Positions 17,144 to 25,824 of a stretch of DNA of 64,000 nucleotides are shown here, piece after piece. This DNA comes from Tessaracoccus timonensis (lineage in GTDB: Bacteria > Actinomycetota > Actinomycetes > Propionibacteriales > Propionibacteriaceae), in contig NZ_LT996886.1 of the NCBI RefSeq assembly GCF_900343145.1, positions 2,170,001-2,234,000 on the forward strand, written 5' to 3'. Under the pieces are notes generated by a model, which was not told where the DNA came from, did not search any database, and was given only the letters and a program-made list of their open reading frames with translations. A program made the translations under genes and the position numbers. The stretch's first letter is position 1. Each line of letters opens with the position of its first letter.

Positions 17144-17161
17144 GACCTGGGGGACGCTCTG

Positions 17162-18805
17162 ATGCTGCGCAAAGCGATCGCGGGGCTCGCCGCCCTCGTC
17201 CTGCTCGGTCCGATGGTCGTGCTCGTCTCGGTCGGGCTGCTCGTCAACCCCTCCGCCGCCTCCTGCGCAGCTCCTGGCGGCAGCGTGCAGGTCGGCGACA
17301 TCCCCGACGAACTGACCTCCACCACCCGCAACGGGGAACAGATCGTCCTCGGACGAACCGAGCTCACCCACGCGGCCACGATCATCGAAACCGGTTCGAC
17401 CACTGAGGGGGTCGGACGCGACGGGATCATCATCGCGCTGATGGCGGCGCTGACCGAGTCGCGGATGCGGATGCTCGCCAACACAGGCGCTTATCCCGAG
17501 AGCGGCGACTACCCGAACGACGGCAACGGCTCAGACCACGACTCTCTCGGCTTGTTCCAGATGCGCCCGGCCTCCGGGTGGGGCACCGTCGCCGAACTCA
17601 TGGACCCCGACTACCAGGCCGCCGCGTTCTACGGCGGCCCCGACGGCCCCAACGCCGGCTCACCGCGGGGTCTGCTGGACATCCCCGGCTGGGAGCAGAT
17701 GGGCAAGGGCGAAGCCGCCCAGGCGGTGGAGGTGTCGGCGTACCCGGACCGCTACGACAACTACGAGCCCGTCGCAGGCGACATCCTCACCGCCCTCACC
17801 GGCAGCGGCGACCCCGGCCCCACCGGAGCCGCGGTCCTGGTGAGCGCGGAGCCGGTCGAGTCCTCGCGGGTGGTGTTCCCACTCCCGGAGGGCACCTGGG
17901 TGCCGACGAGCCCGTTCGGACCGAGGACGCATCCGATCACCGGGGAGCAGTCTTTCCACACCGGCAGTGACTTCTCCGCCCCGGACGGTACGCCGATCCT
18001 CGCCGCCGCGGACGGCATCGTGACGGTCGCGGAGTTCTCCGGCGGTTACGGCGGTCTTGTCGTCATCGAGCACCGCATCGACGGCAAGATCATCGCGACC
18101 GCGTACGCGCACTCCTGGGAGCACGGCATCCACGTCCAGCCGGGCGACACGGTGCGAGCCGGGCAGCACATCGCCGACGTCGGCAGCAGCGGCATGTCCA
18201 CGGGGCCGCATCTGCATTTCGAGGTCCGCGACGGCGGCACCGACGGCGAGTACATCGACCCCGCGAAATGGCTCAACGACCACGACGCCGCCGACCTCGA
18301 CGAGTCCGAAGTCACCCCACCCGGGCAAGACGACTGCGACACCCAGCAGGACACGCCGGGTGATCCGTCGCCGGTGGAAGGCGACCCGGACGAGCTGGTG
18401 GACGACCCCACCACGGATGGGCAGATCACCCTGCGGATGCGCAGCGTCTACGAACAGACCCTCGCCGCGTTCCCGGAGTCGACGTGGGCGTGCTACTCGC
18501 CCCGGCCGGGATCGAAGTCGGAGCATCCGATCGGGCGGGCGTGTGATGTGGCGTTCGGGAACGCGATCGGCCAGTACCCGACCCCGACCCAGGTCGAGTA
18601 CGGGTGGCAGGTCACCAACTGGCTCCAAGAGCGCGCCGAGACCCTCGGCGTGGAGTACCTCATCTGGCAGGGCAAGATCTGGTCCCTCGCCCGCGCCGAC
18701 GAAGGCTGGCGCGACTACAACGGCGGCGGGATGCACGACCCCAGCGACGTGACCGGCGGACACTTCGACCACCTCCACATCACCGTGAAGGGCGGTGATC
18801 GGTGA
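17162..18805 (+). CDS. M23-family peptidoglycan hydrolase of the conjugation system
   Basis: 547-aa exported wall-remodelling enzyme. Seen: N-terminal hydrophobic signal/anchor (residues 5-33); a soluble-lytic-transglycosylase-like region with SLGLFQMRPASGWG near 123-136; a LytM/M23 domain with HTGSDFSAP near 266 and HLHFEV near 350, the zinc ligands; and a C-terminal domain (HPIGRACDVAF, HFDHLHITV) like those in actinobacterial conjugation hydrolases. It would open the cell wall for the transfer channel. It overlaps the next gene (GTGATG). Confidence 0.85.
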   Translation: MLRKAIAGLAALVLLGPMVVLVSVGLLVNPSAASCAAPGGSVQVGDIPDELTSTTRNGEQIVLGRTELTHAATIIETGSTTEGVGRDGIIIALMAALTESRMRMLANTGAYPESGDYPNDGNGSDHDSLGLFQMRPASGWGTVAELMDPDYQAAAFYGGPDGPNAGSPRGLLDIPGWEQMGKGEAAQAVEVSAYPDRYDNYEPVAGDILTALTGSGDPGPTGAAVLVSAEPVESSRVVFPLPEGTWVPTSPFGPRTHPITGEQSFHTGSDFSAPDGTPILAAADGIVTVAEFSGGYGGLVVIEHRIDGKIIATAYAHSWEHGIHVQPGDTVRAGQHIADVGSSGMSTGPHLHFEVRDGGTDGEYIDPAKWLNDHDAADLDESEVTPPGQDDCDTQQDTPGDPSPVEGDPDELVDDPTTDGQITLRMRSVYEQTLAAFPESTWACYSPRPGSKSEHPIGRACDVAFGNAIGQYPTPTQVEYGWQVTNWLQERAETLGVEYLIWQGKIWSLARADEGWRDYNGGGMHDPSDVTGGHFDHLHITVKGGDR

Positions 18806-19071
18806 TGGAGGTGTTTCCGGATTTCGATGGGCTGTCAGGGATCGAGGATCTGCGGGAGGTCGCCGGCGCGCTGTTGATGTTCGTGCTGATCGTGGCGGTG
18901 CTGATGCTGATCGTCTCGGGCGTCTGCTGGGCGATCGGCGCCAGCAACGGCAACTACCAGCTCGCGGCCCGCGGCCGGGCCGGGGTGTTCGTCTCCTTCG
19001 CCGGCGCGATCCTCGCCGGCGCCGGCGTCGCGTGGCTGAACTGGCTCATCAGCATCGGCAACCAGCTCTAA
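18805..19071 (+). CDS. DUF6112-like small membrane protein (pilin-like), copy 1
   Basis: 88-aa protein with two hydrophobic segments (about 22-45 and 60-80) separated by a short polar loop GASNGNYQLAARGRAG, an architecture shared with VirB2/TrbC pilin subunits and DUF6112 proteins. The ATG overlaps the hydrolase stop. A close paralogue follows at 19192. A perfect 11-bp hairpin lies directly downstream. Confidence 0.72.
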   Translation: MEVFPDFDGLSGIEDLREVAGALLMFVLIVAVLMLIVSGVCWAIGASNGNYQLAARGRAGVFVSFAGAILAGAGVAWLNWLISIGNQL

Positions 19072-19096
19072 CCACCATCCCTCCTCCTTCTTTTCG

Positions 19097-19122
19097 GCCC
19101 GCCCCGCTGGGGGCGGGCCGTT
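19097..19122 (+). terminator. GC-rich hairpin after first DUF6112-like gene
   Basis: CGGCCCGCCCC-GCTG-GGGGCGGGCCG, an 11-bp perfect stem with a 4-nt loop followed by TTCG, 26 nt after the stop codon. The T-tract is weak, so it may attenuate rather than end the transfer transcript, letting the first pilin-like gene be expressed more than downstream genes. Confidence 0.5.
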
Positions 19123-19191
19123 CGTGTGCCTGGGGGTTGCGGGGTGCACCTGGCGGTCGGAACTGTCTCTCGTCTCGTGAAAGGGCACATC

Positions 19192-19461
19192 GTGATCGAC
19201 ATCGACCCTAACTCCAGCGGGCTGCCGGGTATCGAGCAGCTGCGTACCATCGTCGGCGCCGTTATGACCGTCGGCCTGATCCTGTCTGTGCTCGCGTTGA
19301 TCGTCTCCGCGATCATCTGGGCTTACGGCTCCAACTCTTCGAACCCGCACCTTGCCGGGCGGGGGAAGACGGGGCTGCTGATCTCCTGCGGCGCGGCCGT
19401 GATCTGCGGTGCCGCGGTCGCGCTGGTGAATTTCGGCTGGTCGGTCGGCCAGCAGGTCTGA
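19192..19461 (+). CDS. DUF6112-like small membrane protein (pilin-like), copy 2
   Basis: 89-aa paralogue of the preceding small protein. Both share a GL-GIE-LR start, two membrane segments and an R-G--G loop, and end in G-Q followed by a hydrophobic residue. GTG 19192 is chosen because GAAAGGG precedes it and the resulting length matches copy 1; a GTG at 19177 is also in frame. A GTGCACCTGGCGG motif lies 33 nt upstream. Two non-identical subunits may give a mixed pilus or separate roles. Confidence 0.72.
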   Translation: MIDIDPNSSGLPGIEQLRTIVGAVMTVGLILSVLALIVSAIIWAYGSNSSNPHLAGRGKTGLLISCGAAVICGAAVALVNFGWSVGQQV

Positions 19462-19492
19462 CCCCTTCTGCGTGTGAAAGGAGGGGTGCGCC

Positions 19493-20728
19493 GTGAGTGT
19501 GTGCGATATCCCCGTCATCTCCACCGTGTGCGACGCCGTCGGTGAGGGCACCGCGTCCCTGATCGCCGCCCCGTTCGACTGGCTCGCCTCCTCGATGGCC
19601 GGGGCCGCGGCGTGGTTGATGGAGATGATGTGGACCGTCTTCGACACCACCACCCTGGTCGACCTGAACCAGGACGGGTTCGTCTCGGTCTACAACATCG
19701 TCTTCGGGATCGCCCTGTTCATCGTCGCGATCTTCTTCTTCCTCCAGCTCATCACGGGGATGATCCAGCGCGACCCCGGCGCCCTCTCCCGGGCCGCGCT
19801 CGGGGCCGGCAAGTCGATCCTCGGCAGCTTCGTGGTCATCACGTTGACGACGGTGCTGCTGGAGATCGTCGACCAGTTGTGCATCGGCCTCATCCAGGCA
19901 GCCGGGGAGACCACCGAATCGATGGGCAACCAACTCCTCCTCCTCGCAAGCGCCCTGTCCGGGTTGAATATCGCCGCCCCCGGCGTCGGCGCGATCGTCA
20001 GCATTTTCCTCGCCGGGCTGATGATCGCCGCCATCGGCATCGTCTGGTTCAGCCTGTTGATCCGGAAAGCCTTGATCCTCGTCACCGTCGTGCTGGCCCC
20101 GCTCGCGTTGTCGGGGGCGTCGTGGGATGTCACGAAGGGGTGGATCGGGAAATGGGTGACGTTCCTGATCGCCCTGATCGTCTCCAAGCTCGTCCTGGTC
20201 GTGGTGTTCCTGGTCGCGATCACGCAGGTCGCGACGCCCATCGACGCCGGCCTCACCGCGGTGACCGAGCCCATCGCGGGCATCGTGCTGATGGGGATCG
20301 CCGCGTTCGCCCCCTACATGGTCTACCGGCTCATCTCGTTCGTGGGCTTCGACCTCTACAACTCGATGGGCGCCGAGCAGGACGCGAAGAACGCCATGAA
20401 CCGGCCCGTCCCGATCCCCACCAGGGCCGGCGGTGAGGGCCCGAAGAAGATCCTCGGCAGCACTGATGGCGGGGCGGACGTGACGGGGCGGGAGCCCGCC
20501 AGCGCCGAAGCCGGCGGCCAGCACCGAGACGGCGGGGACGGAGACCGCGAGCGCGGAGGCGGGAACGGGGACCGCCGCGAGCACCGGGCCTGCCGCCCCG
20601 GTCGTGGCCGGCGTCATGGTCGCCAAAGAAGCCGCCGAGGCCGGCCCGCAGGCGGGCCGAGAGCTCGGGAACCAGGCCGACACCGTCGCCGCGGGCGCGC
20701 AGAACGCCGGCCACACCACCCCCAGTGA
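19493..20728 (+). CDS. VirB6/TrbL-like conjugal transfer membrane protein, tail frameshifted
   Basis: Polytopic membrane protein of the type IV secretion channel. The first 330 residues hold about six hydrophobic segments and end in the conserved-looking SMGAEQDAKNAMNRPVPIP. After about 20483 the reading frame gives an Arg-rich sequence to 20728, whereas frame 3 from 20484 to 20843 gives a typical Ala/Gly/Thr-rich tail (TAASTGPAAPVVAGVMVAK) ending 3 bp before the next gene. A one-base insertion in the G-rich run near 20485-20495 explains this. The membrane part is intact. GTG 19493 has AAAGGAGG upstream. Confidence 0.75.
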   Translation: MSVCDIPVISTVCDAVGEGTASLIAAPFDWLASSMAGAAAWLMEMMWTVFDTTTLVDLNQDGFVSVYNIVFGIALFIVAIFFFLQLITGMIQRDPGALSRAALGAGKSILGSFVVITLTTVLLEIVDQLCIGLIQAAGETTESMGNQLLLLASALSGLNIAAPGVGAIVSIFLAGLMIAAIGIVWFSLLIRKALILVTVVLAPLALSGASWDVTKGWIGKWVTFLIALIVSKLVLVVVFLVAITQVATPIDAGLTAVTEPIAGIVLMGIAAFAPYMVYRLISFVGFDLYNSMGAEQDAKNAMNRPVPIPTRAGGEGPKKILGSTDGGADVTGREPASAEAGGQHRDGGDGDRERGGGNGDRREHRACRPGRGRRHGRQRSRRGRPAGGPRAREPGRHRRRGRAERRPHHPQ

Positions 20729-20846
20729 CAGCAGCGGCCCGGGTTCGGGTGGGACGCCGCCGGATCCGTCGGCGCCGATGCCGAAGACCTCGACCGAGCG
20801 GTCCGCCTCAGCAGACGCCGGCACGGCCGGCGGGAAGGAGTAGGCG

Positions 20847-22316
20847 ATGCCACGCACCGACGACACCACACCGAGCGCCGGCGAGCTGGTGCCGGTGAAG
20901 TTCTCCCGCCTCACCCGCCGCGGCCTCATCCTGGGCCTGTCGCTGTCGCAGATGATCGCCCTCGGCATCGGTGGTGCGTCCCTGATCGGAGTGCTCTACG
21001 CCGGCGGCGGCATCCTCATCGCCTACTCCGCCCCCATCTGGGCGGCAGCGATCGCACTGACCTGGGTGAAGATCGGCGGCCGAGCACTGGTCGAGTGGAT
21101 ACCCGTGTGCGCCTGGTGGGCCTGGCGCACCACCGGCGGACAACTCCTCTACCGGCGCCGGATCGTCGCCCCGCGGCCGGAGGGCACGCTCGCGCTGCCC
21201 GGTGACATGGCCAGGTTGCGCGAGTACACCGATCCCGAGACGGGGGCCGGGATGATCCACGACCCCACCGCGAACACGCTGACGGTGGTGGTGTCGGTGA
21301 CGCATCCGGCGTTCGTGCTCCTGGACCCGTCCGAGCAGCACCGCCGGGTCACCGCCTGGGGGCGGGTGCTGGCGACGGTCTGCCGCTCCGGCCGGGTCGC
21401 CACCCTCCAAGTGCTGGAGCGCACCTTGCCGGATTCCGGGCAGGGGCTCGCCGAATGGTGGGCCGAGCACGGCACCCACGACGACTCCTGGGCCTCGACC
21501 ACCTACGCCGAGCTGATTGACCGGGCAGGGCCTGCTGGGGAACGCCACGCCACCACCGTGTCGCTGTCGTTGGATATGAAGGCGGCGGGCCGGCAGATCC
21601 GGACCGCCGGCGGCGGCATCAAGGGCGCGGCGAACGTGCTCCGCCAGGAGATGACCACCCTCGTCTCCGCGCTCCGCGCCGCCGACCTCACCCCGTCCGG
21701 GTGGTTGAGCCCCGGGGAACTGGCGGTGATGCTGCGCACCGCTTACGACCCCGCCATCGGGCCGACTCTGGAACGCCACGGGCAGCTCGGGCAGGACCTC
21801 GCCACAGCAGGCCCCGTCGCCGTCGCCGAGACGTGGGAGCGCCTGCGCACCGACTCCGGCTACCACGCCGTGCTGTGGATCAGCGAATGGCCGCGCGCGA
21901 TGGTGTATCCCGGGTTCCTCGCCCCGATCACTTTGTCGACGGGGATACAGCGGTCGATATCGCTGCTGTGCACCCCGCTCAGGACCGACCAGGCCGTGCG
22001 CGACATCCGCAAGAAGAAGGTGGAGTACATCAGCGACCGCGCCCAGCGGGCGAAGATCGGGCAGATCCAGGACGCCTCGCAGACCGCCGAGTACGAGGAC
22101 GTGCTGCGCCAGGAAGCCGACCTGACCGCGGGGCACGGGGTGCTGCGCTACACCGGCCTGATCGCCGTCACCGCCCCGACCGTCGAAGAACTCGACACCG
22201 CGGTCGCGGCGATCGAGCAGGCCGCGATCCAGGCCTCCTGCGAGACGAGGCGCTTGGTCGGGCAGCAGGCCGCCGCGTTCACCGCCGCCGCCCTGCCGCT
22301 GGCGCGGCGCATCTGA
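20847..22316 (+). CDS. SCO6880-family type IV secretion protein (PrgI/VirB4 N-terminal-like)
   Basis: 489-aa protein. Seen: two hydrophobic segments (about 34-75) like PrgI/VirB3, then a long soluble region matching the N-terminal half of VirB4-like proteins, ending without a Walker A. In actinobacterial ICEs the VirB4 function is often split, and the ATPase half here is the separate gene at 24325. The start follows the shifted tail of the VirB6-like gene by 3 bp. Its stop is separated from the ATPase gene by an inserted CHAT gene and a protein of unknown function. Confidence 0.8.
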   Translation: MPRTDDTTPSAGELVPVKFSRLTRRGLILGLSLSQMIALGIGGASLIGVLYAGGGILIAYSAPIWAAAIALTWVKIGGRALVEWIPVCAWWAWRTTGGQLLYRRRIVAPRPEGTLALPGDMARLREYTDPETGAGMIHDPTANTLTVVVSVTHPAFVLLDPSEQHRRVTAWGRVLATVCRSGRVATLQVLERTLPDSGQGLAEWWAEHGTHDDSWASTTYAELIDRAGPAGERHATTVSLSLDMKAAGRQIRTAGGGIKGAANVLRQEMTTLVSALRAADLTPSGWLSPGELAVMLRTAYDPAIGPTLERHGQLGQDLATAGPVAVAETWERLRTDSGYHAVLWISEWPRAMVYPGFLAPITLSTGIQRSISLLCTPLRTDQAVRDIRKKKVEYISDRAQRAKIGQIQDASQTAEYEDVLRQEADLTAGHGVLRYTGLIAVTAPTVEELDTAVAAIEQAAIQASCETRRLVGQQAAAFTAAALPLARRI

Positions 22317-22323
22317 GAGGTGG

Positions 22324-23385
22324 TCAGTCGGTGGGCTTGACCAGGATCGTGGCGCCTGGGTCGACGTCGGCAGCTGCGGCGAGGGTCGGGAGCTCGGCAC
22401 CGTCCAGGCCAGCGAGTTCCAATGCGGCCTGGCCGGCGAGATGAGCTGACCGGACGGATTGCCCGTTCGCGATGGAGGCGTAGAACTGGGCGGCGTAGTT
22501 GATGGCGTCGGCGTCGTCGATGCTGTCGGCCATGCCGATGGCGAACGGGACGACGTCGGCGACGAGTTGATCGATCTGTGCGGCGGACCTGCAGGCGTTG
22601 AGCAGCACGAGCAGCGGCGGGTCATCGGTGGCGGCGATCGCGCGTGAGAACGCCCGCGCCGTGACGACGTGCCCGTCGTGCGGTGCATCGGTGTCGTGTT
22701 CGAAGACGATCAGGTCTTCGTTGCTATGTCCGGAGAAGTGCACGACGTGCGGTCGGAACTTGGTGATGCCATCCAGCAGGTCGCTCGCGGTCGCGGCAGG
22801 GCGAACATCGAGTTCGATCAGGTCTCGGTGCAGCGCGGACTCGACCGCGGATCGGATGCGCTTCTGCTCTCGCCCCACGCGCAGATCCCCTTCGGAGGAC
22901 GCGCCGAGTAACAGCACCCGCAGCTTCTCCGGCTTGGGTGCCCGCAGTTCCCGGAGCGCTTCGCCGACAGCATGCTCCGTGCGGTCGAAGCGCGCTTCGG
23001 TCGCCGCACGTTCGGCAGCCGCACGCCGATCAGCGGCGGTCTGCTCTCGTTTGCGCTTGCGTTCCGCCGCGTCGGCCTCGGAGCGCTCTGCTCGGGCGAG
23101 CTTGGTCTGGAGGTCTGCTTCCTGCTTCCGGTAGCCGGAGGCCTTGGCCTGCCACTTGTTCGCTTCGCTTCCGGCGGACGCGGCCTCCTTGTCACGCTGC
23201 GCGGCCCGGCTCAACTTCGATTTCTGTGTCGCCGCGCTCTTGGTCTTCGTCGCCTCCTGACGTGCCTTGTCCGCCTCGGCACGCTTCTTCGACTCCTTGT
23301 TCCGGTACTCACCGGCCTTCTTCTCCGCGTCGACGCGCTGCTTGCGCTTGCGCTCCAGCTCCCCGCGGTACTGCTGTGATCCCAC
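22324..23385 (-). CDS. CHAT-domain (caspase-like) protease with N-terminal coiled coil
   Basis: 353-aa protein. Residues 1-145 are Lys/Glu/Ala-rich and predicted coiled coil; residues 155-353 are a CHAT domain with the catalytic His in VVHFSGHSNED (about 238) and Cys in LVLLNACRSA (about 283). CHAT proteases act in bacterial immunity and cell-death pathways, often after a sensor signal. It is the only gene transcribed against the transfer operon and ends 8 bp from the end of the SCO6880-type gene. GTG 23385 has GAGGAG upstream. No partner gene is adjacent, so the coiled coil may do the sensing or oligomerisation. Defence cargo is the best inference. Confidence 0.85.
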   Translation of the reverse strand: MGSQQYRGELERKRKQRVDAEKKAGEYRNKESKKRAEADKARQEATKTKSAATQKSKLSRAAQRDKEAASAGSEANKWQAKASGYRKQEADLQTKLARAERSEADAAERKRKREQTAADRRAAAERAATEARFDRTEHAVGEALRELRAPKPEKLRVLLLGASSEGDLRVGREQKRIRSAVESALHRDLIELDVRPAATASDLLDGITKFRPHVVHFSGHSNEDLIVFEHDTDAPHDGHVVTARAFSRAIAATDDPPLLVLLNACRSAAQIDQLVADVVPFAIGMADSIDDADAINYAAQFYASIANGQSVRSAHLAGQAALELAGLDGAELPTLAAAADVDPGATILVKPTD

Positions 23386-23465
23386 CTCGGCTCCTCTCGA
23401 TTCACCTGCGTGGCAACGCTATCCGGCGCCACGGACACAGCAGAGCCGCGCGCACCTGGCAGGCA

Positions 23466-23507
23466 CAGCGCCCCGACCCCCTCACCTCCGCCGGGGTCGG
23501 GGCGCTG
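23466..23507 (+). terminator. 15-bp perfect hairpin upstream of 23537 gene
   Basis: CAGCGCCCCGACCCC pairs with GGGGTCGGGGCGCTG around a 12-nt loop, directly after a GCGCACCTGGCAGGCA motif copy and 29 nt before the next start. There is no T-run. It may be an attenuator or an mRNA-stabilising leader. Confidence 0.5.
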
Positions 23508-23536
23508 CCGCGCCCGCCGAACCCTGAGGAGCTGTC

Positions 23537-24328
23537 ATGCCGACATTCACCGATCCCCAAGCGGATGCCCGCGAAGCCGCTGAGGCCTTGCGCGGGCTTG
23601 CGCACGCCACGATCACCATCGAAGATCCGCGCGTCATGTATGAGGTCATGGAGAACCTGCTGGCCAGCACCCGGTACCTGGCGCAAGTCACCGATCAGCT
23701 CGCCCAGAACCATCACCGCAGTGCGGCACGGGCGACGACCGATCACGGCGATCCGATCGCCGCACGAACTCTCCTCAGCGACACGATCGACGCGCTGCGC
23801 ACCGCGTCCGCCCACATGGATCAAGCCGAAGTCTCCCTCGACCAGACATCCGGGAAGGCGGGGCAGATCGCCTGGAAGCCCGACGATCCGCAGCACCGGT
23901 GGGTCAGCATCGTGTCCCTCCAAGGCGAGGACGCCGACCCCGTGATCGAGATCATCGACCGGCAGGGCACCGACGCCGCGATCGAATACCTCGCCGCCTG
24001 GGATCACGGCGAGGAGACGGTCAGCGATGCGATGGAGAACGGGTACGTCTACGACACCGCCCCGCACAGCGCCGCCGACCGGCTCGCCACCTCCGGCGAC
24101 TACGCCCTCACTTACAGCTCCGCCCTGGGCTACGTCGGGCTGTCCCGCCGCATCGACGCCCCCAACCCCGACCCCGAGGCTCCAGCCTCCAGCAACATGG
24201 CATCGCCCGCACCGGAAGCCGAGCTGCAGAGAGGGCGGCATCGCCGGCCGGCACGGTCGGAAGCGTCGTCGTGGTTCCGGCCGGACGCGATCGACGAGGT
24301 CGCCGAGAACCGGGGGCTGTTCCGGTGA
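23537..24328 (+). CDS. Hypothetical ICE protein
   Basis: 263-aa soluble protein of unknown function. The first 95 residues are helical and contain many Ala/Asp/Thr residues; residues 110-200 form a mixed domain (RWVSIVSLQGEDADPVIEII); the tail is disordered and ends WFRPDAIDEVAENRGLFR. Such proteins are regular neighbours of VirB4 in actinobacterial ICEs. The ATG has GAGGAG 7 nt upstream; the stop overlaps the VirB4 start (GTGA). Confidence 0.7.
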   Translation: MPTFTDPQADAREAAEALRGLAHATITIEDPRVMYEVMENLLASTRYLAQVTDQLAQNHHRSAARATTDHGDPIAARTLLSDTIDALRTASAHMDQAEVSLDQTSGKAGQIAWKPDDPQHRWVSIVSLQGEDADPVIEIIDRQGTDAAIEYLAAWDHGEETVSDAMENGYVYDTAPHSAADRLATSGDYALTYSSALGYVGLSRRIDAPNPDPEAPASSNMASPAPEAELQRGRHRRPARSEASSWFRPDAIDEVAENRGLFR

Positions 24329-25806
24329 GCGGCGACCGCGAGAAGCTGCACTCCGCCGTCCTCGTCGCCCCCGCCAAGGAACGCCGCCGACTCCGCAAGC
24401 AGCGCCGGCAGGCCGCCGCGGAGCTCGTCGCCGAACAGCGCACCCGCGAACGGGCCGAGGCCAGAGCGAAGCGGGAGCGCGAGCGGGCCGAGCGGCGCGC
24501 GACCCGGTATCTGCCCGCAGCCGGCGAGCCCGGCCCCGCCACCTTGCGCACGCCGGGCCGGTTTCGCCTCCCGAAGCATCAGGACACCAGCGCGATGCTC
24601 GCCGGGGCGTATCCATTCCTCGCCGAAGGCGGCTTCGGCTCCCAGGGCGTGTTCATCGGCCAGGACCTCTACTCCGGCGGGTCATTCGTCTACGACCCGT
24701 GGGTGCTGTATGCGAACGGGGTCATCACCGCCCCGAACATCGTGGTCGCCGGCATCGTCGGCTCAGGCAAGTCGAGCCTCGCGAAAAGCCTCTACACCCG
24801 CTCGCTCGGATTCGGGCGCCGCGTCTACATCCCCGGTGACCCCAAAGGCGAACACACCGCCGTGGCGGAGGCCGTCGGGGGCCGGGCGATCAAGCTTGGC
24901 CACGGCCTGCCCTCCCGCCTGAACCCCCTCGATGAGGGATACCGGCCCGCCGGGATGAGCGACGAACAATGGACAGCCACCGTCGTCTCCCGGCGACGCG
25001 ACCTGATCGGGGCGCTCACGGAGACCGTGCTGGCGCGCCCCATGTCGCCGTTGGAGCACACCGCGATCGACACCGCCCTGGCCGCGACCATGCGGGCCAA
25101 CTCGGTGCCGATCCTGCCGATGATCGTCGACCACCTCCTCGACCCCGAAGGCGACGAGGACGGCAGACTCCAGGAGGACGGGAGGATGGTCGGACATGCC
25201 CTGCGCCGCCTGGTCGCCGGTGACCTGGCCGGCCTGTTCGACGGCCCCTCGACGGAGGTGTTCGATCCGTCGCTGCCGATGATCTCCCTCGACCTGTCCC
25301 AGGTCACCGAGAACTCCACCCTCATCAGCGCGCTCATGACCTGCTCGTCGGCGTGGATGGAAGCCGCCCTCCTCGACCCCGCCGGCGGGCAACGCTGGTG
25401 CATCTACGACGAAGCCTGGCGCCTCATGTCCCAACCGGCCCTGCTGAGGCGGATGGACGCGCACTGGCGCCTCGCGCGGGCGTATGGGATCGCGAACGCG
25501 ATGATCTTCCACAAAGTCTCCGACCTCGACAACGTCGGCGACCAAGGCTCAGCCATGCGCGGCCTCGCCAACAGCCTGCTCGCGAACGCGGAGACGCGGA
25601 TCATCTACCGGCAAGAATCCGACCAGCTCGGCCCCACCTCCGCCGCGCTCGGGCTGACCGGCACCGAACAGGCCCTGCTGCCCACCCTCGGGGTCGGGCA
25701 AGGGCTGTGGAAGATCAAGGGCTCCTCCTACGTCGTCCAACACCAGCTACACCCCGCCGAAAACCGACTCTTCGACACAAGCTCGCGAGCAGCAGCGCGC
25801 AGCTAG
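24325..25806 (+). CDS. VirB4-like conjugation ATPase
   Basis: 493-aa cytoplasmic ATPase that powers pilus assembly and substrate transfer. Seen: an Arg/Glu-rich coiled-coil start (residues 10-55), Walker A GIVGSGKSS at about 143-151, GDPKGEH near 171, and Walker B RWCIYDEAW near 355-363. It is the ATPase half of a VirB4 split from the SCO6880-type gene. GTG 24325 overlaps the previous stop. Confidence 0.87.
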   Translation: MSGDREKLHSAVLVAPAKERRRLRKQRRQAAAELVAEQRTRERAEARAKRERERAERRATRYLPAAGEPGPATLRTPGRFRLPKHQDTSAMLAGAYPFLAEGGFGSQGVFIGQDLYSGGSFVYDPWVLYANGVITAPNIVVAGIVGSGKSSLAKSLYTRSLGFGRRVYIPGDPKGEHTAVAEAVGGRAIKLGHGLPSRLNPLDEGYRPAGMSDEQWTATVVSRRRDLIGALTETVLARPMSPLEHTAIDTALAATMRANSVPILPMIVDHLLDPEGDEDGRLQEDGRMVGHALRRLVAGDLAGLFDGPSTEVFDPSLPMISLDLSQVTENSTLISALMTCSSAWMEAALLDPAGGQRWCIYDEAWRLMSQPALLRRMDAHWRLARAYGIANAMIFHKVSDLDNVGDQGSAMRGLANSLLANAETRIIYRQESDQLGPTSAALGLTGTEQALLPTLGVGQGLWKIKGSSYVVQHQLHPAENRLFDTSSRAAARS

Positions 25807-25824
25807 GAACACCAGGAGGGGCGG

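Noticed and set aside
19313-20968. 551-codon minus-strand frame
   Set aside because: Asp/Gly/Glu-rich low-complexity shadow of the VirB6-like and DUF6112-like genes, typical of high-GC DNA.
20808-22688. 626-codon minus-strand frame
   Set aside because: Shadow of the SCO6880-type gene; no domain is recognisable and it conflicts with clear coding on the plus strand.
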